From Sphingobium amiense (GTDB taxonomy: Bacteria > Pseudomonadota > Alphaproteobacteria > Sphingomonadales > Sphingomonadaceae), in the NCBI RefSeq assembly GCF_003967075.1, contig NZ_AP018664.1:3323501-3387500 (forward strand): a stretch of 64,000 bases of DNA, written 5' to 3'. The translations under genes were made by a program, and so were the position numbers. The notes under the pieces were generated by a model. The model was not told the DNA's origin. It made no database searches and worked only from the letters and a program-made list of their open reading frames with translations. Shown piece after piece: positions 7,517 through 16,145 of the stretch; position 1 is the stretch's first letter; every line of letters starts with the position of its first letter.

Positions 7517-8128
7517 TTAAAAGACCGGACCCTGCACCGGGCCGCTGGGCTTTTTGCTGGCCTTCGCCGCGTCGAGCGCTTCGACGAGGCCGGGGGTGCG
7601 ATTGTCGCGCTGCGCATAGTCGCGCGCGGACATGCCCGCGATGGTGTCGCGCTTGGCCGGGTTCGCGCCCTGCGCCACCAGCAGGCGGACGAGGCCGAGA
7701 TCACGCAACTGCACCGCCCGGATCAGCGGGGTTTCGCCGCTGTCATTCGCCTTGTCGACCTGCGCGTTGAAGGTCAGGAGCGTGCGCACCCCTTCCTCGA
7801 ACCGGCCCTGCACCGCATCCATCAGCGGCGTGTTGCCGCCATTGTCGGTCAGGTTGGGATTGGCCCCCTTCGCCAGCAGGAAGGCAAGCCAGGTCGCGTC
7901 GCGCCGGGCGACGACGATGTGCAGCGCATTTTCGCCGCTGTTGACGTCACGGCTGTTGACCACGGTGGAGCCGGGCTTCTGGAGCAGGTCGGTGGCTTTC
8001 TGCCCGTCCTTGTCCTTCACGGCCTTGAGGAAATTATAGGCGTCGGAAAATTGCGCCTGCGCCGGGGCGGGCGCCAGCAGCGCCAGGGCGATCGACCCCA
8101 AGAAAGCGGAAAGGATGCGGTTCTTCAT
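7517..8128 (-). CDS. Exported ankyrin-repeat protein
   Basis: A 203-aa protein with a signal peptide (MKNRILSAFLGSIALALLAPAPAQAQ) and about four ankyrin repeats between residues 50 and 175, recognisable from repeated blocks such as GENALHIVVARRD, GANPNLTDNGGNTPLMDAV and GETPLIRAVQLRD. The start at 8128 is chosen over an in-frame ATG ten codons upstream because it begins the signal peptide cleanly. The repeats predict protein binding in the periplasm; partner unknown. It converges on mmcB. Confidence 0.88.
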   Translation of the reverse strand: MKNRILSAFLGSIALALLAPAPAQAQFSDAYNFLKAVKDKDGQKATDLLQKPGSTVVNSRDVNSGENALHIVVARRDATWLAFLLAKGANPNLTDNGGNTPLMDAVQGRFEEGVRTLLTFNAQVDKANDSGETPLIRAVQLRDLGLVRLLVAQGANPAKRDTIAGMSARDYAQRDNRTPGLVEALDAAKASKKPSGPVQGPVF

Positions 8129-8168
8129 GATGCGTCCCACTGGATTGCAAATGCCCACCTAGCAGGGC

Positions 8169-8819
8169 ATGGCTGGCCTTGCCATGAACAAACACGTCAC
8201 CGCCGCGCTGATGCCCGCCCTCGCCCTGCTTGCCGCCTGCAATATGGGAGGCGCGGGCAACGCATCAAGCGACAGCGCGCCGGGCGAACTGGTCGGCGCG
8301 AAGATCGGCGCGCCCTTCACCCTCACTAATCAGGACGGGAAGCCGACCCGCTGGAACGATTTCACCGGCCAGTGGCGCATCGTCTATTTCGGCTACACCT
8401 ATTGCCCGGACATCTGCCCGGTCGACCTGCAACGCATCATGCAGGGCTTTGCGCGGTTCGAGAAGGAAAAGCCCAAGCTCGCCGCCAAGGTGCAGCCGAT
8501 GCTGATCTCCGTCGATCCCGAGCGGGATACGCCCGCCGTGCTCAAAAATTATGTCGCCGCCTTCCACCCGCGCCTCATCGGCCTTACCGGCACGAAGGAC
8601 GAGATCGCGAAGGTCGCGAAGGATTTCGTCGTCGTCTATTCGCCCGAACGGCAGAAGGGCGCGAGCGACTATCTGGTCAGCCACAGCCGCACCCCCTATC
8701 TGTTCGATCCCCAAGGCAAGCCGGTGGCGCTGGTGCCCGTGGACGATCCGGCGACGGCGGACGTGGACGAAGGCGCGCCGGAGAAGGTTCAGGCGTTTCT
8801 CGACACATGGATCAAGTGA
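8169..8819 (+). CDS. SCO1/SenC family copper chaperone lipoprotein
   Basis: Thioredoxin-fold SCO protein that delivers copper to the CuA site of cytochrome c oxidase or acts in periplasmic thiol/copper homeostasis. The copper ligands are visible: CxxxC in YTYCPDICP (C79, C83 counting from 8169) and the distal histidine in VSHSRTP (H172). A lipobox LLAAC near residue 24 predicts a membrane-anchored lipoprotein. ATG 8184 (MNKHVTAAL) is an alternative start that leaves a shorter signal sequence. No oxidase genes are nearby. The 3' end overlaps the next gene by 13 bp. Confidence 0.93.
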   Translation: MAGLAMNKHVTAALMPALALLAACNMGGAGNASSDSAPGELVGAKIGAPFTLTNQDGKPTRWNDFTGQWRIVYFGYTYCPDICPVDLQRIMQGFARFEKEKPKLAAKVQPMLISVDPERDTPAVLKNYVAAFHPRLIGLTGTKDEIAKVAKDFVVVYSPERQKGASDYLVSHSRTPYLFDPQGKPVALVPVDDPATADVDEGAPEKVQAFLDTWIK

Positions 8820-9244
8820 CGCCCTTCTGGGAAAAACCCCTCGACCAGCTCGACCGCGCGCAATGGGAAGCGCTGTGCGACGGGTGCGGCAAATGCTGCC
8901 TGCACAAGGCCGAGGACGAGGATACGGGGCGCATCTATCCGACCAATGTCGCCTGCCGCCTGCTCGACCGGCAATCGGGGCAATGCTGCAACTATAAGGA
9001 CCGGCGCAAATTCGTGCCCGACTGCGTGCGGCTGACCCCGGCCAAGGTGAGGCAGATCGGCTGGCTGCCCCGGACATGCGCCTATCGGCTGCGCGGCGAG
9101 GGATTGCCGTTGCCGGAGTGGCATTACCTGATCTGCGGCGACCGCGAAGCGGTGCATCGCGCGGGCGAATCGGTGCGCGGCTGGACGGTCGCGGAAGCCG
9201 ATGCGGGCGACTGGGAGAATCATCTTGTCGACCGCGAGCTTTGA
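8807..9244 (+). CDS. YcgN family cysteine cluster protein
   Basis: A 145-aa member of the YcgN/UPF0260 (YkgJ-like) cysteine-cluster family. Cysteines that could bind a metal or Fe-S centre are in CDGCGKCC at residues 24-31, with further ones in CRLLD, CCNYKDR, PDC and RTCAYR. The ATG at 8807 lies within the end of the SCO gene in another frame. The biochemical function of the family is not established. It is followed by an overlapping SprT/YgjP-like peptidase gene. Confidence 0.9.
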   Translation: MDQVTPFWEKPLDQLDRAQWEALCDGCGKCCLHKAEDEDTGRIYPTNVACRLLDRQSGQCCNYKDRRKFVPDCVRLTPAKVRQIGWLPRTCAYRLRGEGLPLPEWHYLICGDREAVHRAGESVRGWTVAEADAGDWENHLVDREL

Positions 9245-9941
9245 GAGCGGCGCGACCATCCTGATCGACGGCGCGGCGATGCCGGTGCGCGTGCGGCGCT
9301 CGGCACGGGCGCGCTTCTATCGTCTGACCATCGACAGCGCGCGGGGCGAACTGCGCCTGTCGATGCCGACGCGGGCGAACCTCAGGAAAGCGCTGCTCTG
9401 GGCGCAGGACCATGAAGGCTGGGTGCGCGCGCAGATGGCGCGGCAGCCCGCAGCGATGCGGCTGATCGACGGGGCGACATTCCCGCTCGAGGGGCGGGAG
9501 GTGCGCATCTGCTGGATCGCAGGGGCGACCCGGACGATCCGGCTGGAGGGCGACCGGCTGATGCTCGGCGGCGCGGCGGAGTCGGTGGGCGCGCGGGTGA
9601 TGCGATGGCTGCGGGCGCGGGCGAAGGCGGTGCTGGAGGCGGAAACGCGGGCGATGGCGCGCGAATATGGCCTCACTGTCGCATCGGTGGGTGTGGGCGA
9701 TCCGCGCAGCCGCTGGGGCAGTTGCACTTCGTCGGGCGCGATCCGCTATAGCTGGCGGCTGATCCTCGCCCCGCCCGACGTGCGCCGCGCGACGGTGGCG
9801 CACGAACTGGCGCATCTGCTCCATATGGACCACAGCCCGGCCTTCCACGCTGCCCACGCCCGCATATTGGGCGGCGATCCCCGCCCCGCCCGCGCCTGGC
9901 TGCGTGCGCAGGGCGCGGGGCTGCACCGCTACAGCGAGTGA
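9201..9941 (+). CDS. YgjP-like/SprT-family metallopeptidase (DUF45)
   Basis: A 246-aa zinc metallopeptidase-like protein of the YgjP/DUF45 (M48-type) family. The zinc site HELAH is at residues 201-205 in VAHELAHLLHMDHS, with a further histidine in PAFHAAH. The upstream segment DPRSRWGSCTSSGAIRYSWRLILAP is the family signature. The ATG at 9201 overlaps ycgN by 44 bp; a TTG at 9225 is a plausible alternative. No signal peptide, so cytoplasmic. Some relatives are restriction-modification associated, but nothing of that kind is nearby. Confidence 0.87.
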   Translation: MRATGRIILSTASFESGATILIDGAAMPVRVRRSARARFYRLTIDSARGELRLSMPTRANLRKALLWAQDHEGWVRAQMARQPAAMRLIDGATFPLEGREVRICWIAGATRTIRLEGDRLMLGGAAESVGARVMRWLRARAKAVLEAETRAMAREYGLTVASVGVGDPRSRWGSCTSSGAIRYSWRLILAPPDVRRATVAHELAHLLHMDHSPAFHAAHARILGGDPRPARAWLRAQGAGLHRYSE

Positions 9942-10207
9942 GACAGGTGGCGCGGCGCAAACGCTATCTCACGGCGACGATGCCCGATGGCTATGTGAAG
10001 CGGATCGGCCCGACCGCCGACGCGCTCACCCATTACTGGCGCATCGTCGCCGTGCTGGAAAACGGGAAGACCGAAGTCTTCTGGGGCCACAGCCGCTCGC
10101 TGGCGGAAGCGAAGAAGCTGCAGGGACCGGCGGCGGACGGGGCGCGGATGCGGGGCTGGAAAAGCTATGCGTTCGAGATCGCCGAACTGGTGGAGAGCGA
10201 CAGCTAG
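9938..10207 (+). CDS. Small conserved hypothetical protein
   Basis: An 89-aa protein starting at a GTG that overlaps the preceding stop (GTGA). It is basic at the N terminus (RQVARRKRYL), then reads like a small mixed alpha/beta fold with DGYVKRIGPTADALTHYWRIV and KTEVFWGHSRSLAEAKKL. I do not recognise a family with an assigned function. Coupling to the YgjP-like gene and codon use like its neighbours support a real gene. It converges on trhO with a 4-bp overlap. Confidence 0.7.
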   Translation: MRQVARRKRYLTATMPDGYVKRIGPTADALTHYWRIVAVLENGKTEVFWGHSRSLAEAKKLQGPAADGARMRGWKSYAFEIAELVESDS

Positions 10208-11022
10208 GCCCGATGCGGCCATGCGCCGTCGCCGGGGCAGTCATGGACGGCGTCGCGCGGGTGCGGCAGGCCGCACGCGCGGCAGGTGACGTGATCGCCG
10301 GGGACGAGGCCGTGGCCGACGCTCACCCGCTCGTCGAAAACATAGCATTGGCCCTGCCAGCGGCTCTCGCTTTCGGGCATTTCCTCCAGATAGCGCAATA
10401 TGCCGCCGTTCAGATGATAGACCTCGTCGAAGCCGCGCGCTTTCACCAGAGCGGTCGATTTTTCGCAACGTATGCCGCCGGTGCAGAACATCGCGATCTT
10501 CGGCGTGCGTCCCTGCGCGCGCAGATCCCCGGCGAAGGCGTCGAACCATGACGGAAAGTCGCGGAAGGAGCGGGTTTCGGGGTCGATTGCGCCCTCGAAC
10601 GTGCCGCAAGCGACCTCATAGGCGTTGCGCGTGTCGATGACGACCGTGTCGGGATCGGCGATCAGCGCGTTCCAGTCGACGGGATCGAGGTGAATGCCCG
10701 CCTGCGTCGCGGGATCGAGGTCGCCTGCGCCCAGCGTCACGATTTCCGCCTTCACCTTCACCTTCATGCGGGCGAAGGGCGCATCGTCGCTGTGGCTATA
10801 TTTGACGTCGAGGTCGGCGCAGCCGGGGAGCGCGCGGATATGATCGACCAGCGCGGTAATCGCGTCGCTGTCGCCCGCGACGGTGCCGTTGATCCCCTCC
10901 CCCGCGACGATCAGCGTGCCGCAGGTGCCGAGCGCGGCTGTCCGCTCGCGCAGGCCGGCGGCGATGGCCTGCGGATCGGGGAAGCGGGCGAAGCGGTAGA
11001 GGGCGGCGATGGTGAAGGACAT
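10204..11022 (-). CDS. trhO: tRNA uridine(34) hydroxylase TrhO (rhodanese domain, YceA)
   Basis: Oxygen-dependent hydroxylase that makes 5-hydroxyuridine at the tRNA wobble position. The 272-aa protein has the family N-terminal domain (LGTCGTLIVAGEGINGTVAG at about residues 31-50) and a rhodanese domain whose active-site cysteine lies in MFCTGGIRCEKSTA. The C-terminal half includes GQCYVFDERVSVGHGL and a CRACGLP pair of cysteines. It is somewhat shorter than the E. coli protein. Convergent with the small gene at 9938. Confidence 0.92.
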   Translation of the reverse strand: MSFTIAALYRFARFPDPQAIAAGLRERTAALGTCGTLIVAGEGINGTVAGDSDAITALVDHIRALPGCADLDVKYSHSDDAPFARMKVKVKAEIVTLGAGDLDPATQAGIHLDPVDWNALIADPDTVVIDTRNAYEVACGTFEGAIDPETRSFRDFPSWFDAFAGDLRAQGRTPKIAMFCTGGIRCEKSTALVKARGFDEVYHLNGGILRYLEEMPESESRWQGQCYVFDERVSVGHGLVPGDHVTCRACGLPHPRDAVHDCPGDGAWPHRA

Positions 11023-11087
11023 GAGGCGCGCTATAGGGGCAGCTGCGCCCTCTTGAAAGGCGGGACGGACGGGCGCATAGGCGGGGC

Positions 11088-11747
11088 ATGGTTCCCCTTT
11101 CGTTCGCCGGTCAGGAGTTTCTCGCGCTGCCCGAGGCTGCGCTTTACTGGCCCGCGCAGAAGGCGCTGCTGGTCGCCGATCTCCATTTCGAGAAGGCGAG
11201 CTGGTTCGCGCGCTTCGGCCAGTTCCTGCCGCCGCATGACAGCGCGGCGACGCTGGACCTGATCGAGATGCTGGTGGCGCGGACGGGCGCGCGCCGGGTC
11301 TGGTCGCTGGGGGACAGTTTCCACGATGCCGATGGCGCAGCGCGGCTCGACAGGCGCTCGCGCGACCGGCTGGGGGCGCTGACGGCGGGTCTGGACTGGG
11401 TGTGGATCACCGGCAACCATGATGCGGGCGTGGCGGCGATGCCCGGCGGGCGGCGCGTCGCGGAAGCGGAGGTGGCGGGCATCCGGCTGCGGCACGAAGC
11501 CGACCCGGCCGATCCCGCACCGGAAATTTCGGGTCATTTTCATCCGAAACTGCGCCTGTCGCTGCGCGGGCGGCATGTGTCGCGGCGCTGCTTCGTAGGG
11601 TCGGCGACGAAGCTCATCCTGCCCGCGCTCGGCGCTCTGACCGGGGGGCTGGACGCGGGCCATGGCGAGATTCGCCGGGCGGTGGGGCCGGGTGCGGCTG
11701 CGTTGGTGCCGGTCGCCGACCGGCTGCTGCGCTTTCCGTTGGCGTAA
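11088..11747 (+). CDS. pdeM: Ligase-associated DNA damage response endonuclease PdeM
   Basis: A 219-aa calcineurin-like metallophosphoesterase. All metal-binding motifs are visible: VADLHFEK (residues about 26-33), GDSFHDADG, TGNHDAG and SGHFHPKL. This matches PdeM, which in other bacteria is encoded beside an ATP-dependent DNA ligase and an Lhr-like helicase. Here neither is adjacent; the helicase lies about 33 kb away at 44697. No LexA box is seen upstream. The stop TAA sits next to the TonB-receptor promoter region. Confidence 0.9.
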   Translation: MVPLSFAGQEFLALPEAALYWPAQKALLVADLHFEKASWFARFGQFLPPHDSAATLDLIEMLVARTGARRVWSLGDSFHDADGAARLDRRSRDRLGALTAGLDWVWITGNHDAGVAAMPGGRRVAEAEVAGIRLRHEADPADPAPEISGHFHPKLRLSLRGRHVSRRCFVGSATKLILPALGALTGGLDAGHGEIRRAVGPGAAALVPVADRLLRFPLA

Positions 11748-11754
11748 ACTTCCC

Positions 11755-11792
11755 TTACGTAAAGCGGCGAAACGCTGTTGCCGCTGTGCAAC
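11755..11792. promoter_or_regulatory. Palindromic elements upstream of the TonB-receptor promoter
   Basis: TTACGTAA at 11755-11762 is an 8-bp palindrome, and GTTGC-N6-GCAAC at 11777-11792 is an inverted repeat. Both lie just upstream of the receptor's predicted -35 box and could be operators for a local regulator. No regulator gene adjoins, so this is only a candidate. Confidence 0.3.
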
Positions 11793-11849
11793 GGGTGGCG
11801 CAGATTATGTGCCGCACTTGCGGAAAAAGCGCAGAAATGCGCCAATCTC

Positions 11850-11878
11850 TTGCACTTAGTTTGTTGTATCAGCATAAT
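11850..11878 (+). promoter_or_regulatory. Sigma70-type promoter of the TonB-dependent receptor
   Basis: TTGCAC at 11850-11855 and CATAAT at 11873-11878 are separated by 17 bp, a good -35/-10 pair in an AT-rich pocket of otherwise GC-rich DNA. The coding start at 11933 leaves a leader of roughly 50 nt. Confidence 0.65.
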
Positions 11879-11932
11879 CCTTCCTCAACCTTGACGTGGC
11901 AGAAAGCCATGCGGGCAGGAGAGGATGCAAAG

Positions 11933-14767
11933 ATGATGACCGACAAGAGTCTCTGGTTGACGACCGTGGCGGCTGTGGCGCTGGGTGCGGGCGCGCCCGC
12001 GATGGCGCAGGATGCCGCGCCTCAGTCCGCGCCGCAGCAGGCCGCCGACGACAATGGCGACGCGCAGATCATCGTCACCGCCACCCGCCGCGCCAGCCCC
12101 TTGTCCGATGTGCCGATCGCGGTGTCGGCGGTCAGCGCGCAGGCGATGCAGAACAGCGGCGCGAGCGACATCCGCACGCTGAACCAGCTTGCCCCCTCGC
12201 TGCTCGTGTCCTCGACCGGATCGGAAGCCAATGCGTCGGCGCGTATCCGCGGCATCGGCACGGTGGGCGACAATCCGGGCCTCGAAAGTTCGGTCGCGGT
12301 GTTCATCGACGGCGTCTATCGCTCGCGCACGGGCGCGGGCCTCAACGAACTGGGCGAGATCGAGCGGGTCGAGGTGCTGCGTGGGCCGCAGGGCACCCTG
12401 TTCGGCCGCAACGCGTCGGCGGGCCTCATCAACATCATCAGCAAGGCGCCGGAAAAGACCTTCAGCGCGCGCGGCGAAGTGACCTACGGCAATTATGATT
12501 ACTGGCGCGTCGCCGGACGCGTGACCGGCCCGATCAGCGACAGCATCGCGCTGGCGCTCGACGGGGTGTGGAGCAAGCGCGACGGCTTCTACAAGCTGCT
12601 CGACAATGCGGGCAACAAGGTCGGCGACACCAACGACCGCGACCGCTACTTCCTGCGCGGGCAGGCGCTGATCGAACCGAACGACGCGCTCTCCATCCGC
12701 CTGATCGGCGATTACACCAATCGCGACGAAAGCTGCTGCGGCGCGGCCTATATCGAAACGCGCGAGCGGCGGCCCGTCGCGGGCGGCGGATACAGCACCG
12801 CGCCGTTCAACCGCATCTCGGCCATATTGGCGGGTCAGGGCGGCGTGTTCCCCGACGATCCCTATGACCGCGAACTCACCATTACGCCCGGCCGCGACTA
12901 TGTCAGCAAGCTCAAGGACTGGGGGCTGTCGGGCGAGGTCAATTATGATTTCGGCGGAGCGAAGCTGACCAGCATCACCGCCTATCGCGACTATCATTCG
13001 CGCGACTATGGCGATTATGACTATAACCGCGCCGACCTGCTCTACCGCGATCCCAACACGCAGCGCCGGTTCAAGACCTTCACGCAGGAACTGCGCCTGC
13101 AGGGCAGCGCGTTCGGCGATGCGCTCGACTGGCTGGTGGGCGGCTATTATGCCGACGAGAAGCTGACGTTGCAGGACAATATCCGTTTCGGCGCGGACTA
13201 TGGCCGGTTCGCGGCGTGCCGCCTGATGGCGGGGGCGAGCGTCAACAGCAACCTCACCGCGCAGCAGCTTGCCGCCTGCGGCAGCGGTCTTGCGACGCAG
13301 GCGCTGATTACCGGCACGCAGGCGCAGCTCAATGCGGGTCTCGCGCCCGCGATCCGCGCCAGCCTGATCGCGCAGGGCGTTCCGGCGCCTCAGGCAACCG
13401 CCATCGCCAATGGCCAGGCGGCGGCGATCTCCACCGGTCTCGGCAACGGGCTGCGGGCGCTGGCGGCGATCCCCGCCGGGACGGGCGACACCGGGTCGCT
13501 CTATTATCAGCGGAGCAAGAACTGGGCGCTCTTCACGCACAATATCGTGCATATCACCCGGCAGCTCGATCTGACGCTGGGCCTGCGCTACACGCATGAG
13601 AGCAAGCGATTTTCCGCCGATCTCAACAACAACAATGCGACCTGCGCGGCGCTTCAGCCCGCCCTTGCCCCCATCGCCACCAACCCGGCGCTGGGCAGCG
13701 CGGCGACGCTGGCGGGCGGTATCCTGACGCTGGGCTGCCTCGGCAACGGATCGACCAGCCTCAATGCGCTCGACCTCAACGACCGCATCAGCGACGGCGA
13801 GTTCAGCGGTACGGCGGTGCTGTCGTGGAAACCCATTGAGGACCTGCTGCTCTATGGCAGCTATTCGAAGGGCTATAAGGCGGGGGGCTATAATCTCGAC
13901 CGCTTCCAGCTCGGATCGACCGGCCTCAACGCCATTCCGGCGGTCTTTTCGCCGCGCACCAATGCCGATGCGGCCAGCCTGCGCTTCGCGGCGGAAAAGG
14001 TCGATGCGTTTGAAATCGGCCTGAAATACGCCCAGCCCAAATGGAGCGCGAACATCGCGGCGTTCCGGCAGGAGTTCAAGAATTTCCAGCTCAACACCTT
14101 CAACGGCACCAGCTTCGTCGTGCAGAATATCAACGGGTGCGACAGCGCGCTGTCGGCAACGCGGACCTGCGCGAAGGACGATGTGTCGCCGGGCCTCATC
14201 AGCCAGGGCGTCGAGCTGGAGCTGACCGCCAGCCCCGCGCGCAATTTCCGCGTATCGGGCGGCCTGACCTATGCGCGGGCCAAGTTCGCCAATCGCCTCG
14301 TCGGCAGCAGCGACGGGCGCGTCCCGCTCGACCCGGCGCTGTTCCTGCTGCCCGGCTCGATCAACTCGAACGCGCCGCAGGTGGTGACGACGGCGAGCGC
14401 CTCATGGACGCCTTCGCTGGGGTCGAGCGGCCTGTCCGCCCTCTTCTACGTCGACGGGCGCATGACGAGCGACTTCAACACCGGGTCCGACCTGTTCCCC
14501 GAAAAGCGGCAGGACGGCTTTGCGGTGGTGAATGCGCGCGTCGGCATCCGCGGCCCGGACCAGCGCTGGGCGGTCGAGTTCTGGGGACAGAATGTCTTCA
14601 ACGAGAAATATACGCAGGTCGCCTTCTCCAGCCCGCTCCAGTCGAGCAGCCCGGCGACATCGACGACCGGCCAGTTCGCGCTGGGCGCGCCGATGGCGAA
14701 CCAGTTGATCTCCGCCTACTTCGCCGAGCCGCGCACCTACGGCATCACGCTGCGGGCCGGTTTCTAG
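11933..14767 (+). CDS. TonB-dependent outer-membrane receptor
   Basis: A 944-aa TonB-dependent receptor. The signal peptide MMTDKSLWLTTVAAVALG runs to AMAQ. A TonB box QIIVTATRR follows at about residues 43-51, then the plug domain (VRGIGTVGDNPG-like region; GVYRSRTG, RVEVLRGPQGTLFGRNA) and the beta barrel ending in ITLRAGF with a terminal phenylalanine. An Ala/Gln-rich insertion near residues 430-520 looks like a large surface loop. The start is set by AGGAGAGG at 11917-11924. The substrate is unknown; no siderophore, vitamin or sugar genes adjoin. Confidence 0.95.
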   Translation: MMTDKSLWLTTVAAVALGAGAPAMAQDAAPQSAPQQAADDNGDAQIIVTATRRASPLSDVPIAVSAVSAQAMQNSGASDIRTLNQLAPSLLVSSTGSEANASARIRGIGTVGDNPGLESSVAVFIDGVYRSRTGAGLNELGEIERVEVLRGPQGTLFGRNASAGLINIISKAPEKTFSARGEVTYGNYDYWRVAGRVTGPISDSIALALDGVWSKRDGFYKLLDNAGNKVGDTNDRDRYFLRGQALIEPNDALSIRLIGDYTNRDESCCGAAYIETRERRPVAGGGYSTAPFNRISAILAGQGGVFPDDPYDRELTITPGRDYVSKLKDWGLSGEVNYDFGGAKLTSITAYRDYHSRDYGDYDYNRADLLYRDPNTQRRFKTFTQELRLQGSAFGDALDWLVGGYYADEKLTLQDNIRFGADYGRFAACRLMAGASVNSNLTAQQLAACGSGLATQALITGTQAQLNAGLAPAIRASLIAQGVPAPQATAIANGQAAAISTGLGNGLRALAAIPAGTGDTGSLYYQRSKNWALFTHNIVHITRQLDLTLGLRYTHESKRFSADLNNNNATCAALQPALAPIATNPALGSAATLAGGILTLGCLGNGSTSLNALDLNDRISDGEFSGTAVLSWKPIEDLLLYGSYSKGYKAGGYNLDRFQLGSTGLNAIPAVFSPRTNADAASLRFAAEKVDAFEIGLKYAQPKWSANIAAFRQEFKNFQLNTFNGTSFVVQNINGCDSALSATRTCAKDDVSPGLISQGVELELTASPARNFRVSGGLTYARAKFANRLVGSSDGRVPLDPALFLLPGSINSNAPQVVTTASASWTPSLGSSGLSALFYVDGRMTSDFNTGSDLFPEKRQDGFAVVNARVGIRGPDQRWAVEFWGQNVFNEKYTQVAFSSPLQSSSPATSTTGQFALGAPMANQLISAYFAEPRTYGITLRAGF

Positions 14768-15495
14768 GCGAGGGAGTTGCGGGCCATCCCCCGCCCGCTC
14801 CCCGGCACCGGGCGAGCGGGCGGGGGGCGGTCGCCGAACAGGGCGCTCCCGACGCGAATGTCGGTCGCGCCCAGCATGACCGCGGTTTCATAGTCCGACG
14901 ACATGCCCATCGACAGGCGCGGGAGGCCTTCTTCCCGCGCCATTTTTGCGAGCAGCGCGAAGAAGGGCGCTGGCTCCACATCGGCGGGCGGCACGCACAT
15001 GAGGCCGAGGAGCGGGATGTCCGCATCGCGCGCCGCCGCGATCAGCGCGGGGGTTTCCGCGATGGGGCATCCGCCCTTCTGCTCCTCCGCGCCGATATTG
15101 ACCTGAATGAAGCAGGGGATGCGCCGGTCGGCCCTGTCCATGGCTTTGGCGAGCGCGGTCAGGAGCGAGGGGCGGTCGAGGCTGTGGATCGCGTCGAAGA
15201 GGGTGACGGCGTCGGCGGCCTTGTTCGACTGAAGCTGGCCGACGAGGTGCAGTTCGATGCCGGGCTGTTCCTCGCGCAGGGCGGGCCATTTGTCCTGCGC
15301 TTCCTGCACGCGGTTTTCGCCGAAGACGTGCTGGCCCGCGGCGATCAGCGGGCGGATGGCGGGGGCGGCGTGGGTCTTCGATATGGCGATCAGGCGGATG
15401 TCGTCGCCCTGCCGCTGCGTCAGGCGGGCGGCGCGGTCCACGCCTTCGCGCACGGCGGCGAGGCGGTCGGCGGCGATATGGGTGTCGGTCGTCAT
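14764..15495 (-). CDS. YggS family pyridoxal phosphate homeostasis protein
   Basis: A 243-aa PLP-binding protein of the YggS/PROSC family that buffers cellular PLP and influences amino-acid balance. The PLP lysine is in LIAISKTH (K40), followed by HVFGENRVQEAQDKW, HLVGQLQSNK and the C-terminal LSMGMSSDYETAVMLGAT phosphate-binding segment. The start at 15495 (MTTDTHIAADR) is preferred because the longer open frame upstream is proline/alanine junk antisense to the next gene. It is convergent with the TonB receptor, stops overlapping by 4 bp. Confidence 0.93.
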   Translation of the reverse strand: MTTDTHIAADRLAAVREGVDRAARLTQRQGDDIRLIAISKTHAAPAIRPLIAAGQHVFGENRVQEAQDKWPALREEQPGIELHLVGQLQSNKAADAVTLFDAIHSLDRPSLLTALAKAMDRADRRIPCFIQVNIGAEEQKGGCPIAETPALIAAARDADIPLLGLMCVPPADVEPAPFFALLAKMAREEGLPRLSMGMSSDYETAVMLGATDIRVGSALFGDRPPPARPVPGSGRGMARNSLA

Positions 15496-15518
15496 GCGGG
15501 CTGCTATAGGCGAGGGCC

Positions 15519-16145
15519 ATGGACGCCCGCCACCGCAAAAATCCGCCGCGCCTCTGGCTGATGACCGACGAGCGGGTCGATGCGGCGGCGCTGATCGCGG
15601 CGGCGGAGCGGCTGCCCAGGGGAGGCGCGGGGATCGTGTTCCGCCATTATCGCACGGCGGCGGCGGAGCGGCGCGCGCTGTTCCAGGCGCTGCGCCGGGT
15701 GGCGCGGCGGCGGCGGCTGGTGCTGATGCTGGGCGGCACGGCGCAGGCGGCGGCGGCATGGCGGGCGGACGGGGCGCATGGACGCGATGCGAGACGCGCC
15801 GCCCGGCCGATGCTGCGCAGCCGTCCGGTGCATGATGCGACGGAGGCGCTGGCTGCGCGCGGCGCGGATGTGGTTTTCGTTTCCCCGCTTTTCCCCACGC
15901 GCTCGCATCCGGGGGCGCATGCTTTGGGGCGGGCGCGTTTCGCGGCGCTGGCCCGGCAGTCAGCGCCGCCGGTGATTGCGCTGGGCGGGGTCAGGCCTTG
16001 CCACCGCCGCCTGCTGCGCGGCATCGGCGCTGACGGCTGGGCGGCGATTGACGGGCTGACGCTTCAGGACCAGTCGACGCGCGGCCAGCCCCGCTCGGCC
16101 GCCAGCTTCGCCAGCGGCCGGTGCGGGTTGGCGGCGAAGGGCTGA
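15519..16145 (+). CDS. Divergent ThiE/TenI-like protein
   Basis: A 208-aa protein related to thiamine phosphate synthase/TenI. The N terminus PPRLWLMTDERV and the later GADVVFVSPLFPTRSHPG and PVIALGGVRPCHRRLLRGIGADGWAAIDGL resemble ThiE's TIM-barrel segments. The usual magnesium/pyrophosphate motif (GVHLGQ-D type) is replaced by a degenerate, very Ala/Arg-rich stretch, so synthase activity is doubtful. The last 27 codons or so overlap the HAD gene on the other strand and look non-homologous. It is divergent from the YggS gene with a 23-bp gap. Confidence 0.7.
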   Translation: MDARHRKNPPRLWLMTDERVDAAALIAAAERLPRGGAGIVFRHYRTAAAERRALFQALRRVARRRRLVLMLGGTAQAAAAWRADGAHGRDARRAARPMLRSRPVHDATEALAARGADVVFVSPLFPTRSHPGAHALGRARFAALARQSAPPVIALGGVRPCHRRLLRGIGADGWAAIDGLTLQDQSTRGQPRSAASFASGRCGLAAKG

